A DNA stretch of 64,000 nucleotides from Prinsepia uniflora (taxonomy: Eukaryota > Streptophyta > Magnoliopsida > Rosales > Rosaceae). This document shows, in pieces, positions 49,685 through 60,310 of the stretch (the first letter of the stretch is position 1; each line of letters starts with the position of its first letter). Position numbers and translations under genes: made by a program. The stretch covers positions 83,696,863 through 83,760,862 of the forward strand of contig CM064861.1 in NCBI GenBank assembly GCA_032719365.1, written 5' to 3'. The notes under the pieces were generated by a model that was given only the letters and a program-made list of their open reading frames with translations, was not told where the DNA came from and did no database searches.

Positions 49685-50307
49685 CTAAATCCATACCTCA
49701 TCTTCATGAGTTCTAGGAACCCAGTCGTTTGTTGCAGGGTTGCTTCTGATCTTCATCAATCCCACCATACCATCGTGTCTTTCCGGCGACCCAAAATCGA
49801 ACACATCGAACTCGCCACCGCCTTCGGTCGCCACCCTTATAAACCCAGTTCCAGTCTGTCCAGATTAACTCAATTCAAATCAAAACCCGACCCGATTATG
49901 AATTCACAATCTCACTCAAACAGAGGAGTAATTAATTTAAAAATTCAAACTTTATTTACCCTGTGATGTTCTTTGTCGACGGAATTGAGTTCCTTGTAAT
50001 ACTCTGTATCAACAAATTCGCCGTGTGCGGTGGCAGCTCCGCTCTCCGTTGACGAGATCATAACAGAGGGTTGGGACTGAAGAGAACGAAACTTGTCGAA
50101 CTCAGGAATGTTGGGTTGGTCCACGGAGGAATAGTCAAGTGGGTTTTGTGTTGTTGAATCGGGTTCGCTTCGGTTTGGCTTGGTGGGTCGCTTTGGGGCG
50201 GCGGAGTCGAACTTGGCTCTGATCTGATCGGCGATCTTGAGCTGCTCTTCTGCATCGACCACCTCGTCGCTCCGGCTTGGCTTTGTCACCCTCCTCTGCC
50301 CCACCAT
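49685..50307 (-). CDS. MEE59: MEE59-like protein (two exons), about 172 aa
   Basis: Small plant-specific protein resembling Arabidopsis 'maternal effect embryo arrest 59', named from an embryo-arrest mutant; its biochemical role is not known to me. Exon 1 runs 50307 to 49960 and exon 2 runs 49855 to 49685. The intron is 104 bp with a GTAAAT donor at 49959 and a CAG acceptor before 49855, phase 0. The protein begins MVGQRRVTKPSRSDEV, repeats a KPNRSE motif, has IPEFDKFRSLQSQ and EFVDTEYYKELNSVDKEHH at the exon end, then TGTGFI across the join and SNPATNDWVP near the C-terminus, the family signatures I recall. No signal peptide or membrane segment. A frame open 66 codons upstream includes the 5' UTR; I chose the ATG at 50307 because homology starts there. 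A cryptic third exon after GAG/GTATGG near 49694 cannot be excluded. It is divergent to the receptor kinase, 946 bp apart. Confidence 0.8.
49856..49959 (-). other. Intron of the MEE59-like gene
   Basis: 104 bp from a GT donor to an AG acceptor on the minus strand. Removing it restores the contiguous reading HHR-TGTGFI. A diverged copy of this intron is present at about 54262-54372, where the donor is destroyed. Confidence 0.8.
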
Positions 50308-51253
50308 GATCAAAGGTGTGATCTTTTTCTTTTGGTGTTGGTTTTGTTTTGTTGCGGTTTGATTGATTGACGGTGGTGTTGATGGTGGTTTATATAGAAG
50401 GCAATGAAGGAAGAGAGAGAATGGCAGGTGAAGTGGGAAGAAGTAACAGGCTGAAACTGTGGGCCAATTGCTGAACGTTAGAAACCGTTTTTGCTTGAAA
50501 GACACTGTTTGACCAGTTTTTGTGGATGGATCAATGGTGTGAGCTCTGTCCCTTTCTGGGACTAAAAATGGGCTTTCTCAACAGTAGGCCCATTCTTCAT
50601 TCCAAGGCCCAAATTTGTAACGGATTCTCCGAAAATCAATGGGCTCCCTTTTTCCTTCTGTGTAATGTGAGGCTCTGAGACTCTTGAGTCTGATTTTTTG
50701 AGAGACGGGTTTGGGATATTTAGGAATGAAAAATGAGAATTTGGGAGGTCATCTGTATGATTTTCAAGTGGCAATTTTGAAGAATAATTCAATTACTTTG
50801 TACAGGTTCATTGAATTAAGATTAACCCAAACCCAATTGATTAATCATATTAATGTAGTGTTTGCTTAAGAAATTCACGGGAGAGAACTGTTAGATGTCG
50901 ATATCAAATACATTTTCCAGGTAAATGTCAATCTTCCAATCAAGTTTTGGTACTATTAATTCAGGGGCATCTTTTAGTCAAGTTTAGGATTGTCTTGTAG
51001 TGTTGTTGTGGACCATTGGATGTTTCTGTTGTGTTCTCTTCCAGAAGCAAAAGGACACTACAGACAAGTCAACAAGCTTCTCTCTTACAAAAATTCGCGG
51101 TCAAGATTATCTTACCCCAAAGACTTTTCTTGCTCCAAGTCTTTTAGCTTTGCATAATTTCCATAGCCACCCAACTTTAATAAGCTCCTCCTCCAGTACA
51201 TCTCATATAATGAGCAAGAAATGAGCTGATAATAACCATCAAGTCCATCAGCC
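50308..51253. promoter_or_regulatory. Shared divergent upstream region of the MEE59-like gene and receptor kinase
   Basis: 946 bp separate the two start codons. On the minus side a TATATAAA box lies near 50390-50397, about 85 bp upstream of the MEE59-like ATG. On the plus side I see no convincing TATA box; the ATG has a good context (GCCATGG). Much of the interval is also present, diverged, at 54735-55645 plus 59774-60560, so old conserved blocks can be read by comparing the copies. Confidence 0.5.
50388..50398 (-). promoter_or_regulatory. TATA box of the MEE59-like gene
   Basis: Minus-strand CTATATAAACC, about 85 bp upstream of the chosen ATG, a plausible distance once a 5' UTR of about 50 bp is allowed. 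Confidence 0.55.
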
Positions 51254-53791
51254 ATGGAAAATCTTCTCCATAGCCACAAAACTCATATCCCTCAATTCTT
51301 CTTTGTGCTTTTTTTTATCCTCCACTTTTCTTCCCTTCAATTTCTCTCTTCGGCTTATGTTCGACCTGATAAATATTTCCTCAATTGTGGCTCAGATGCT
51401 GATGCCAACCTAGACAAATTCCGCCATTTCCGCGGGGATTCGGATTTCTTCTACCCTGAGGATAGCAAGGATGCCAAAGCTTCCAGCTTTGCAAGCACAA
51501 GTACACTCCTCTACCAAACAGCAAGGATTTTCAAGAAAGAACATTCATACTACAAGTTCAATATCACCGAAACCGGTAATTATCTTATTCGCATCCATTT
51601 CTTCCCTTTCTCTTCCTCCTCAAGCAATCTCTCCACAGCTCTTTTTGATGTGTCCGCCTTTCCACCTCAAGCATCATCTTCTGCCTTCGAACTGTTGAAA
51701 AATTTCACTGCCAATAGTAGCAACTCAAATTTGACAAATGAGTTTTTTCTCCACATTTCTCCTGGGTTATTTAAGTTAGTTTTCACACCACATGCATCGT
51801 CATTTGCATTCGTAAACGCCATTGAAGTCTTCCTTGCCCCTTCAGACTTCCACCCTGAAAATTACCAGATTAGGTTTCCTCTAGCTTTGGCTTACAGGGT
51901 GAATGTTGGGGGCGAGAGCGTCGAACCAAGTGGGGATGATGAAATAGGAAGAAGCTGGGAAACTGATGATAAATATCTGTCTGATCCAAACTCAGCAAAT
52001 AAATGTATTGCCTCTCATGATCTAAGGTATACCGAATACAATTCTACTGGTTTTTTTGTTCCTGATAACCAATTTGTTGCCCCTGCTTATGTGTACAAGA
52101 CTGCCAAACATATGTCATCGAAATCAACCAATATTACTTGGTCTTTTAATGTGGCAAGCTATTCCAAGTCCAAATACCTCGTCCGGCTTCATTTCTTTGA
52201 CATTGTTGGTAATCCGGGAAACATTGAGTTTAACTTATCTTCAAATGGAATCTTTGTTAAGAATATTGGTGGCCCGGAGTCTTCATTTAATATTAAACAG
52301 CTTCCATTCTATTATGATTTTGTGGTGAAGTTGAATGAGTCGGAGGCTGTTGCAATCAGCCTAACCCCAACACGCGACACTGATACTGTCGATTGCTTTC
52401 TGAATGGATTGGAGATGTTTGAGATCATGGAGGGATCAAGTTTCAGTGTCCCTCCGGACTCAATGACTGATATGAAAGATTCCAAGAAGGTAAATGTTGG
52501 TGTTGTTGTCGGGTTTGCACTTGGAGGCCTTTTCCTTATCTGCGTCGTGGCGGCGGGAGTCCTTTTTGGGTTGAGATACAGAAAGGAGAAGAAAGTTGAG
52601 AATTCAGAATGGTCCCCTATGCCATCTGCATTTGGAGGAGGGAGTACTCACAGCAGGTTTACTGATGGAACAGTGACTAGCTCGCCCATGACTTATCTCA
52701 ATCTCGGGTTGAAGATTCCTTTTGCTGAGCTTCAACATGCCACAGACAACTTTGACAAGAGGTTGCTGATAGGAGAAGGTGGGTTTGGGAATGTTTATAG
52801 AGGGACTCTCATGAATGGGAGAAAAGTAGCCATCAAAAGAGGTAAGAGAGAAGGGCAGGGCTCAGGACAAGGGTTGCCAGAATTCGAGACAGAAATCATG
52901 GTTTTATCCAAAATTCGTCACCGGCATCTTGTTTCCTTAATTGGGTATTGTGATGAGAGGTCCGAGATGATACTGGTTTATGAGTTCATGGAGAAAGGTA
53001 GCTTGAGAGATCATCTGTATGATTCTAACTTGCCTGGCTTGTCGTGGAAGCAAAGACTTGATATATGCATTGGAGCAGCAAGAGGTCTTCATTACCTCCA
53101 CAAAGGTGCAGCCGGAGGCATCATTCACCGTGATGTCAAGCCGACAAACATCCTGCTTGATGAAAACTTTGTTGCCAAAGTTGCTGACTTTGGCCTTTCG
53201 AAATCGGGGCCTCTTGATGAAACCCATGTCAGCACCAATGTCAAGGGCACTTTTGGGTACCTTGATCCTGAGTACATGATGTCACAACAACTGACAGAAA
53301 AATCTGATGTGTACTCATTCGGAGTGGTTCTGCTTGAGGTGTTGTCTGCGAGATCTGCTATCGATGGAAATCTGCCAAGAGAGCAAATGAACTTAGCCGA
53401 GTGGGGAATGCATTGCAAGAAAGAAGGGCTGCTCGAGCAGTTTATTGATGCTTCACTCAAGGGTCAGATTGATCCTAGCTCGCTGCGAAAATTCAGTGAG
53501 ACGGCTGAGAAATGCTTGCAAGAAGATGCTAATGACAGGCCTACAATGGGGGATGTGCTGTGGGATTTGGAGTACGCATTGCAGCTTCAGCAAACAGCAA
53601 AGCATAGAGAGCCTCACGAGGACAGCACGGCCACCACTTCATCAGCATTCGTGTTGCAAGGAATTGAACGATTTCCTTCGCTTAGCTCCATGATTAACAG
53701 ATATGATGTGGATCTTTCCGGAGATGATGATGAGTCTGACACGAGAGGAAACGACGTTTTCTCCCAGTTGAAAATTGGTGATGCCAGATAG
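51254..53791 (+). CDS. CrRLK1L-type malectin-like receptor kinase (At2g23200-like), 845 aa
   Basis: Single-exon plasma-membrane receptor kinase. Residues 1-34 form a signal peptide; about 38-395 a malectin-like ectodomain with several N-x-S/T sites; about 413-440 one membrane helix followed by a basic stop-transfer (RYRKEKK); about 500-775 a Ser/Thr kinase. Catalytic residues are all present: Gly loop GEGGFGNV (507-514), Lys528 in VAIK, Glu547 in helix C, HRD Asp627, Lys629, Asn632, DFG 645-647, and DPE at 671-673. It is an RD kinase, so probably active. The tail ends FSQLKIGDAR, a C-terminus I recall from Arabidopsis At2g23200. CrRLK1L proteins such as FERONIA and THESEUS1 sense cell-wall state or RALF peptides; the ligand here is unknown. 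Length and lack of introns are normal for the family. The start sits in a GCCATGG context just before the signal peptide. Confidence 0.95.
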   Translation: MENLLHSHKTHIPQFFFVLFFILHFSSLQFLSSAYVRPDKYFLNCGSDADANLDKFRHFRGDSDFFYPEDSKDAKASSFASTSTLLYQTARIFKKEHSYYKFNITETGNYLIRIHFFPFSSSSSNLSTALFDVSAFPPQASSSAFELLKNFTANSSNSNLTNEFFLHISPGLFKLVFTPHASSFAFVNAIEVFLAPSDFHPENYQIRFPLALAYRVNVGGESVEPSGDDEIGRSWETDDKYLSDPNSANKCIASHDLRYTEYNSTGFFVPDNQFVAPAYVYKTAKHMSSKSTNITWSFNVASYSKSKYLVRLHFFDIVGNPGNIEFNLSSNGIFVKNIGGPESSFNIKQLPFYYDFVVKLNESEAVAISLTPTRDTDTVDCFLNGLEMFEIMEGSSFSVPPDSMTDMKDSKKVNVGVVVGFALGGLFLICVVAAGVLFGLRYRKEKKVENSEWSPMPSAFGGGSTHSRFTDGTVTSSPMTYLNLGLKIPFAELQHATDNFDKRLLIGEGGFGNVYRGTLMNGRKVAIKRGKREGQGSGQGLPEFETEIMVLSKIRHRHLVSLIGYCDERSEMILVYEFMEKGSLRDHLYDSNLPGLSWKQRLDICIGAARGLHYLHKGAAGGIIHRDVKPTNILLDENFVAKVADFGLSKSGPLDETHVSTNVKGTFGYLDPEYMMSQQLTEKSDVYSFGVVLLEVLSARSAIDGNLPREQMNLAEWGMHCKKEGLLEQFIDASLKGQIDPSSLRKFSETAEKCLQEDANDRPTMGDVLWDLEYALQLQQTAKHREPHEDSTATTSSAFVLQGIERFPSLSSMINRYDVDLSGDDDESDTRGNDVFSQLKIGDAR

Positions 53792-53837
53792 ATTTGTTCC
53801 CATCAGTTTGTCAGGTATATTAGTTACCTTGTTCATC

Positions 53838-53903
53838 ATATTGCTTTAGTTTGTAAACGCTGAGTTAGGCATATTGCTCTAGTTTGTAAACGCTGAGTTA
53901 GGC
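53838..53903 (+). repeat. 33-bp tandem duplication in the receptor-kinase 3' region
   Basis: Two adjacent 33-bp units (53838-53870 and 53871-53903) differing at one base; the core is TAGTTTGTAAACGC. They start 47 bp after the stop codon, so are probably transcribed in the 3' UTR. Confidence 0.9.
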
Positions 53904-54189
53904 ATATGTTTGGTTAATTATTATTTTCTGATAATATGACCATTTTTCGCGTCTTAAAGACAGCGATATGGTACGTGGTCTTATTCAAATATGTGATCTT
54001 TTGATTGATATTAGTATTGCAAAGAAAAAGGTCTGATATGATACCAGAATTTTGAGAGACGGTCTCTCTCATTCTCTCATTCAAATGGCAGTTTCAATGA
54101 TCATTTACTTTCCACCATTCCAACAGGTGGCTAACTGCTAAACTAAGATACAAAGCAGTATTACAGTCTAAATCCATCGAACAATCACA

Positions 54190-54734
54190 AATTAAACCAC
54201 CTGACCTGATCATCATATTTTATTTTTTATTTAAAAAAAGAAAAAAAAAACAAAGAACAACCTAGTTCCAGTCTGTCCAATTTAACCCCCATTAAAATCA
54301 AAACCCGACCCGATTATTATAGCACAACATCACTAAAACAGAGGAGTAAATAATTTAAAAATTCAAACTTCATCTGCCATGTAATGTTCTTTGTCGACGG
54401 AGCTGAGTTCCTTAAAATACTCCGTATCGACAAACTCGTCGTGTGCGGTGCCAGCTCCGCCCTCCATTGACGAGATCATAACAGAGGATTGGGTCTGAGA
54501 AGAACGAAACTTGTCGAGCTCAGGAATGTTGGGTTTTTTAATGGTGGAGTGGAATATAGTCAAGTGGGTTTTGTGTTGTTGAATCAGGTTCACTTCGGTT
54601 AGGCTTAGTGGGCCGCTTTGGGGTGGAAGATTCTTAACTTGGCTCTGATCTGATAGGCCATCTTGAGCTGCTCCTCTGCATCTACCACCTCGTCGCTCTG
54701 GCTTGGCTTTGTCACCGTCCTCTGCCCCCACCAT
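54190..54734 (-). pseudogene. Truncated MEE59-like pseudogene (exon 1 and intron only)
   Basis: Diverged copy of the MEE59-like gene, same orientation. The start codon at 54734 is kept, but a C run is one base longer than in the intact gene (five against four, at 54726-54730). This shifts the frame at codon 3. Later indels return to the original frame, so IPELDKFRSSQ, EFVDTEYFKELSSVDKEH can still be read near 54370-54540. The splice donor (GGGTAAAT in the intact gene) is changed to a GCAGAT-like sequence, and exon 2 is missing: sequence jumps from the first bases of exon 2 (about 54262) to the 3' flank block near 54205-54225. The long open frame over this region is thus mostly nonsense. Confidence 0.85.
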
Positions 54735-55008
54735 GATCAAAGGTTTGCTCTTATTCTTTTGGTTTCCTTTTTGTTTTATTGTGGTTTGATTGATTGATAA
54801 TGCAATGAAGATAGAATAGCAGATGAAGTGGGAAGAACAGAGGCTGAAACCATGGGCCAATCGCTGAATGCTTGAAGCCGCTTTGTTCGACCAGTTTCTG
54901 TGCCTCTTACTGGGCCTGAAAATGGGCTATCTCACCAGAAGTGCTCATCGTTAAATGGGCCCACTTATCTGTATTGTGAGGCTCGAGTCTGCTCATCCTA
55001 TATTTCTC

Positions 55009-55152
55009 TACACTCGTTTATTCGTATCTAAACCTTTTAAATTTTTTAAAAATTACGATAAATGAAATAAAGTCAAAAAGTACACCCGTTTATTCGTATC
55101 TAAACCTTTTAAATTTTTTAAAAATTACGATAAATGAAATAAAGTCAAAAAG
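55009..55152. repeat. 72-bp perfect-adjacent tandem duplication
   Basis: 55009-55080 and 55081-55152 are the same 72-bp AT-rich unit with one difference (CTC against CCC near the start). Likely a recent replication-slippage or repair event; the unit holds no gene. Confidence 0.9.
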
Positions 55153-55645
55153 TACCAAAAATAAATAAAAATGAAAATGATTGTGGAAAGAGGGAGTGAC
55201 CCACTCCCTCCACATTTCCGGGCATATTTTGTCATAAAAACTTAATGAAACATTTTCAACCTCTGAATTTATAATAATAAAGATAACATATTTTCTACCA
55301 TAAGACAATTATTAGGAACTAATGAAAAATGTGAATTTCGTAGTTCGTCTCTATGATTTTTAATTGGAAAAATTGAAGAATCATTCAATATTTGGGGAGA
55401 GGAATTTAGTTTCCATTTTCCACGAGCAGGTTCATTCATGCGGAGTGAAACAACATCCTATGTGGCTGACGATCACTTTCAAAACCAGGTCGTTTGTGCT
55501 CAACAGAAGCAAAGGGAAAATTCAAAAACATCACAATCCTATGCTTGTGGTAAGATCAAGATTAACTTAATTGATTGATAATATTAATATCATGCTTAGT
55601 TATAACTTTACACGTTATAAGAGTTTTTTTTTTGGGTAAAAATAC

Positions 55646-56288
55646 TGTTTATACCATATCGGCCCAGATCGAGCAAGAAGCCCAGATTGACTGCCGACCC
55701 AGTCTATTACCAAATGACGATCAATCCAGATCACCCTTGGAGGCCCAGCCCTCTGTTGGCTCGGCATGTCGGCCACGACCGACTCAAAGGCCCAGCCCTC
55801 TTCCAGCACCATGCCGCTGGCCGATTCTGGAAGCCCAGCCTCTGTCGGTCGGTAAGTCTGCCCAGACAGACCTGAAGGCCTAATACTTCCGCCCAACACA
55901 AGCCCAAGGGGTTCGGGCCCACTCACATGAGAAAACCCTAGTGGGGTCTGGACAGCCCCCCACGTGTTAGTCTCACAGCAATTGACATTTGTCCCACATC
56001 GGGAGAATACAATTATTATATTCACCACACCCATACAAAGGGGGTTCATTTGTCGTACAAAGGTAACTAAGCATTTACTGTTCACAACTACTTTTACAGT
56101 ACACAATTTACCACTCAGCCTATACCTTGGACCGACCACTGACTTGGGTGTCGGAGTACTTTTGGGCTGGTACCACATCGATACCTATACTCTGACGAAC
56201 CGACCAGTTTCATTCTCTTTCAGGTCTACACAGGGCACGTGGCAGAGTAGCATTCGCTCCCTAAGTTGACACATTTCGTTCATCAACA
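55646..56288 (+). repeat. 5' LTR of the Tat-like element (643 bp)
   Basis: Direct repeat of 59130-59773, roughly 90 percent identical by eye, so this insertion is older than the LARD and TR-GAG insertions. Confidence 0.88.
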
Positions 56289-56369
56289 GTTTGGTGTCGT
56301 CTGTGGGAAACTTACTAAGTTTGCCCTTCACTCTACCGGGTAAAAAACAAAACGTTACCCTCCCATCTT

Positions 56370-56866
56370 CCAACATGTAGGACAACGTGGATGGTGAAGT
56401 TACACCTGCACCCGGGTGAGGGCCAAGGGACACCACCTTTGAGGTGCTCCGGACGTTGGAGAAACTGCAACGCGACATGGCCGAGATCAAGGCCAATGGC
56501 TCCCAAGCGGAAGTGTGCTACACCGAACTCAGCGGATAATACACCGAGGTTGTAGCCCAATTACAGGCCGCTCAGGTCGAACTGAAAGCTCGCTGCGCTC
56601 AAGACGAAATCCTCGGGGCCGACCTCTTGGTGGCCGAGTACGCAGAGCGAGCCGAAATGATCCGTCGGGCCGCCGACAAGGGTAATGCCGCTACTGCGAC
56701 CGCACCAACCGAGAGGGGCCAGAAGCTCCTGGTCATTCCTGGAAAGGGTGCTCAGGGGAGCAGGATCTACCACGACGCCTGTGAAGCCCGGAGTGGCACC
56801 TCCAGACTGGATCGCAAGCAACTCAGCCCGATCCGACTCGAGTTCCTCGGGGACAAGGATCTATGA
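56370..56866 (+). pseudogene. Gag-like N-terminal fragment of the Tat-like element
   Basis: One frame from about 56441 reads EVLRTLEKLQRDMAEIKANG, a stop at 56539, then a coiled-coil-like stretch VVAQLQAAQVELKARCA and continues to a stop at 56866. This is the style of the charged, heptad-like start of Tat gag proteins. Weaker gag-like sequence may continue to about 57235 in shifted frames. No zinc knuckle seen. Confidence 0.55.
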
Positions 56867-57230
56867 GCAACAGAACAGACCGGTTAGACACGACCCGAAG
56901 CCAACCCGCGCTAGCACTCCCGTAGCGCGAACACCCTCATCTCGGTGACCGAGGGAGTAGACTCTTACTAGGAGATCCTCAGTGCCCGATGATCCGAGTG
57001 CCCCCCGCGAAGCACTACGTCCCGAAGAAACAGTGGAAACTCATCCTGGCGGGACACGTCATTGCCTCCTCAGTGCACTGACTACCCTTGCCCTAGCAAG
57101 GCCCCTAGCGCCGACCCAATGGTTCAGCAGCTCCTCGACCGCGTGAGGTGCCTCGAGGCCAAGAAAGGGACACCCTAGACACATACTTGGGGCGGACCTA
57201 GCTTGGGACCGTTCACGGACCGGATCAACT

Positions 57231-58700
57231 TTATTCAGCATGGCCACCCGAGGCCTGCTTCTTTTTTTGGGTGGAGCTGGGCGACCCAATTTTTTTCCTT
57301 TGCTCCTCTGACCCAGAAATTTTCAGCTTTGCCCTTGCCTCAGCCCCTCGATTAATCCGCTTCTTGACTTCTGTGGGGACTTGCACCGAACACCAAGTGT
57401 CAGTAGAAGGGTAACACGAAACAAAAAACACCAAGACACAACAACAAAGTCACTTACCAAGATTGGGGATCAGACCGACCTTATGCAATAGTTGAAGTAC
57501 TCGAAGCACGTCTCGGTGAAGCCACAGAGAAGTGCAAACTTTCCCGATCCGCTCACAGGCCTTTCTCTCCTCATCGGTGAGATTGCCTCAGGAAGAGTAC
57601 CTCTAAAACATACACATTGGTCAGCCATTTTCGTACCAACCCACATACAACATTACATATTTAGTTGCAACATGTCAGAGACCGACCCTCGGCGTCCAAA
57701 TCTTGGAATGACGTCGCGATGACTCGTCCTCCCCAGTTCCCCCGACATAAATAAACTTATTTTTGTACGTCTTCTAGGAGTACGGCAGACCATAGATGAA
57801 CTCCCCCTGAGTCATCTTATCCTTGCACCGAGCATGCACCCAGCATGTGCTCTGCTGCTGATGCGCAAACTCGTAGAGGTGAACGACCTGGGCATAAGTC
57901 GGTGGCTTTTCCCCAGCTCTAGCAAAGGCAGCATACAGGCTGACCAGAATGATCCAGACATTTGGGTTCAACTGACCGAGGGCCACGCCCAGCCCTCAGA
58001 CCATCCTCCTCAGCCAAGGATGCAGGGGTAGCTGGACACCATGATGCAGAACAGCGCCCATTCTTCAGACGCCTCGCTTGGTAGCTCGATGGGACTGACC
58101 ACCCGCACCGCCATGTCCGCAAGCACTTCCCACGACGACCTGAATTTCGTCACCGACGCTTCCATCTCCTAGCTCTCGCATGCATCAATCGACCACACCA
58201 CTATGTCGATAGCCTCTTCGGTCGGAACCTCAGTAGTCTGAGCTATGCTCACACTAGCAGACCCTTTCCTACTGGTCTGGGTCTTTTCAACCCTTGACTG
58301 ACTGGACGCCGACACTCCAATCTGGTCACCTCTGGCAGGTTTCTTGGCGTTTTGCCTCGTTGGTGTGTCTTCCACCGAGGTGCCCGCATCTATTGAGGGG
58401 CTCTGTTGCTCTCCCTCGTCGTAGTCTCGTACTTCGTTGGATTGGCTATCTCTTTCAAACATTGCAACGCTGCGAACAGGGAGTAAAAAACACCTATTGG
58501 TCACCGACCACTATTTTACCAAGATTGAACCAGTGTCCGAACCCCAATTCATCCACAGTTCATACCACCAGAAGCAAAGGGAAATATGAAATCCGAATTG
58601 AAAGTAGCAAAGGCAGGAGGTCATACCTAGTGATTCGCAGACGGTTGTCCTCGCCAAAAATCGTATGACCGTGAAGTTTATCGGAAATGCTCGTCGGAAA
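57231..58700 (-). pseudogene. Antisense extra ORF of the Tat-like element (Transposase_28-like)
   Basis: On the strand opposite to the element, from about 58690 down: an S/T/E-rich stretch with FERDSQSNEVRDYDEGEQQ (58465 downwards), then in another frame LGQLNPNVWIILVSLYAAF and PPTYAQVVHLYEF (about 57980-57860), then a lysine-rich end KKRINRGAEARAKLK near 57350. The LNPNVW / LYAAF block resembles the domain called Transposase_28 or 'putative gypsy type transposon', which plant Tat elements carry as an antisense ORF (established for the lineage; role unknown). Several stops and frame changes make this copy inactive unless spliced; a possible GTATGA donor follows an AG near 58627. Confidence 0.6.
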
Positions 58701-59129
58701 TCGTCTCAACACACACAAAACCCACAAAAACAAAGTGCGTGAAAATGAAAAGGGTTAAAAATCATTTTTAACCCACTATTTATAGGCACATGTTGGCAGT
58801 CAAAGCATCGCTTCATTTCGTGTGACATTTATTACCTTGCCAGTTGTCCCCCACAGACCACGCGTGCCCTCGAATCACTCGCTGACAACCAACGATCATG
58901 AATTCCAACCATCCAACCGACTGACACGCGACACAGACGGCTCCTTGACTTCCACCCTTGTTGATGTCGACACAGGTGGACTCTGTTTTCCCAGCCCACA
59001 CCAACCGCCCACACCACCGACTACTACGCTCAGTTCAATCCCTCGCCTGGGGGACTGGAGGCATATACATCCAGTTTGAGGAGTCCCCAACCAAGAAATT
59101 CCACCTCGGTCACGAACTTGGGGAACTTT

Positions 59130-59773
59130 TGTTTATACCATATCGACCCAGACCAAGTAAGAAGCCCAAACTGACTACCGGCCCAGTCCATTACCAAATG
59201 ACGATCAATCCAGATCACCCTTGGAGGCCCAGCCCTCTACTGGCTTGGCATGTCGGCCCCGACCGAACTAGAGGCCCAACCCTCTTCTAACACCATGTCG
59301 AAGGCCGACTCTGGAGGCCCATCCTCTGTCAGTTGGTACATCGTCCCAGACCAACCTGAAGGCCCAATACTTCCACCCAACACAAGCCTAAGGGGTCCGG
59401 GCCCACTCACATGAGCAAACCCTAGTGGGGTCTGGACAACCCCTCCACTTGCCAGTCCCACAGCAATTGACATTTGTCCCACATCAGGAGAATACAATTA
59501 TTATATTCACCACACCTATACAAAATGGGTCCATTTGTCGTATAAAGGTAACTAAGCATTTACTGTTCATAACTACTTTTACAGTACACAATTTACCACT
59601 CACCCTATACCTTAGACCGACCACTGACTTGGGCGTCAGAATACCTTTGGGCTGGTACCACACCAGTGCCTATACTCTGACCAACTGACCAATTTTATTC
59701 TCTTTCAGGTCTACACAGGGAACGTGGCAGAGTAGCATTCGCTCCCGAAGTTGGCACATTTCGTGCATCAACA
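59130..59773 (+). repeat. 3' LTR of the Tat-like element (644 bp)
   Basis: Follows a purine-rich AACTTGGGGAACTTT tract and ends CATCAACA before the AATAC duplication. Confidence 0.88.
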
Positions 59774-60192
59774 AATACCATACTAACTACTTCACGGAAG
59801 AGAACTGTTAAAAAATAAAATCAAATACATTTTCCAGGAAAATGTTAACCTCCCAATCAAGTTACAAGCTTACTATAGTATTGATGTAGTAGGCACAGTG
59901 ACCAAGTGTATCAATATCTTATAGTGCTCTTGTGGACCATTTTTTCTTTTTCAAGGCTCTTGTGAACTATGTTATGTTTTTGTTGTGTTCCCGTCCAAAT
60001 GACAAAAGGACACTGAAGACAAGTCAATAACCTTCGCACAATAAATCTTGTGGAAGATATCTTATAGAAAAACCAAGAGTAGACGAAAGATATTATGAAT
60101 GAGAGAAACAAGAGTAGACGAAAGATATTGTGAAAGATGTATAGAAAAACAATTACACGAAATAAAAACCACAAGCTGCTTTTCTTCAGGTT

Positions 60193-60194
<2 letters not shown>

Positions 60195-60230
<36 letters not shown>
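60195..60230. repeat. (CT)18 microsatellite
   Basis: Uninterrupted CT run of 36 bp in the duplicated upstream region; open frames over it are low-complexity artefacts. Confidence 0.95.
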
Positions 60231-60234
<4 letters not shown>

Positions 60235-60278
60235 CTTATACGTTCGCTATATTTCAAATATTCAATCAAAACTTGGAA

Positions 60279-60279
<1 letters not shown>

Positions 60280-60310
<31 letters not shown>
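60280..60310. repeat. ACAT / AT microsatellite
   Basis: Three ACAT units run into an AT run, about 31 bp in total. Confidence 0.9.

Larger units (their letters stand above)
55646..59773 (+). mobile_element. Non-autonomous Tat-lineage LTR element with antisense ORF, TSD AATAC
   Basis: 4.1 kb. LTRs of 643 and 644 bp (55646-56288, 59130-59773) start TGTTTATACCATATC and end CATCAACA. Perfect 5-bp target duplication AATAC (55641-55645, 59774-59778). The leader after the 5' LTR, TTTGGTGTCGTCTGTGGGAA, is the type seen in plant Tat/Retand gypsy elements. The interior has a gag-like 5' part on the plus strand, then a region that reads as protein only on the minus strand, then a purine tract before the 3' LTR. 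Protease, RT, RNase H and integrase are missing. It is inserted into the decayed duplicate of the receptor-kinase upstream region. Lineage is inferred from the leader and the antisense ORF. Confidence 0.85.

Noticed and set aside
49706..49966. 86-codon plus-strand frame
   Set aside because: Antisense of MEE59-like exon 2 and its intron; the minus strand reads the conserved SNPATNDWVP block.
52937..53460. Antisense frames of 96 and 111 codons inside the receptor kinase
   Set aside because: Shadows of the kinase domain in other frames.
55615..56178. 187-codon minus-strand frame over the Tat 5' LTR, with a similar one at 59237-59497
   Set aside because: Present in both LTR copies, antisense, with no domain.
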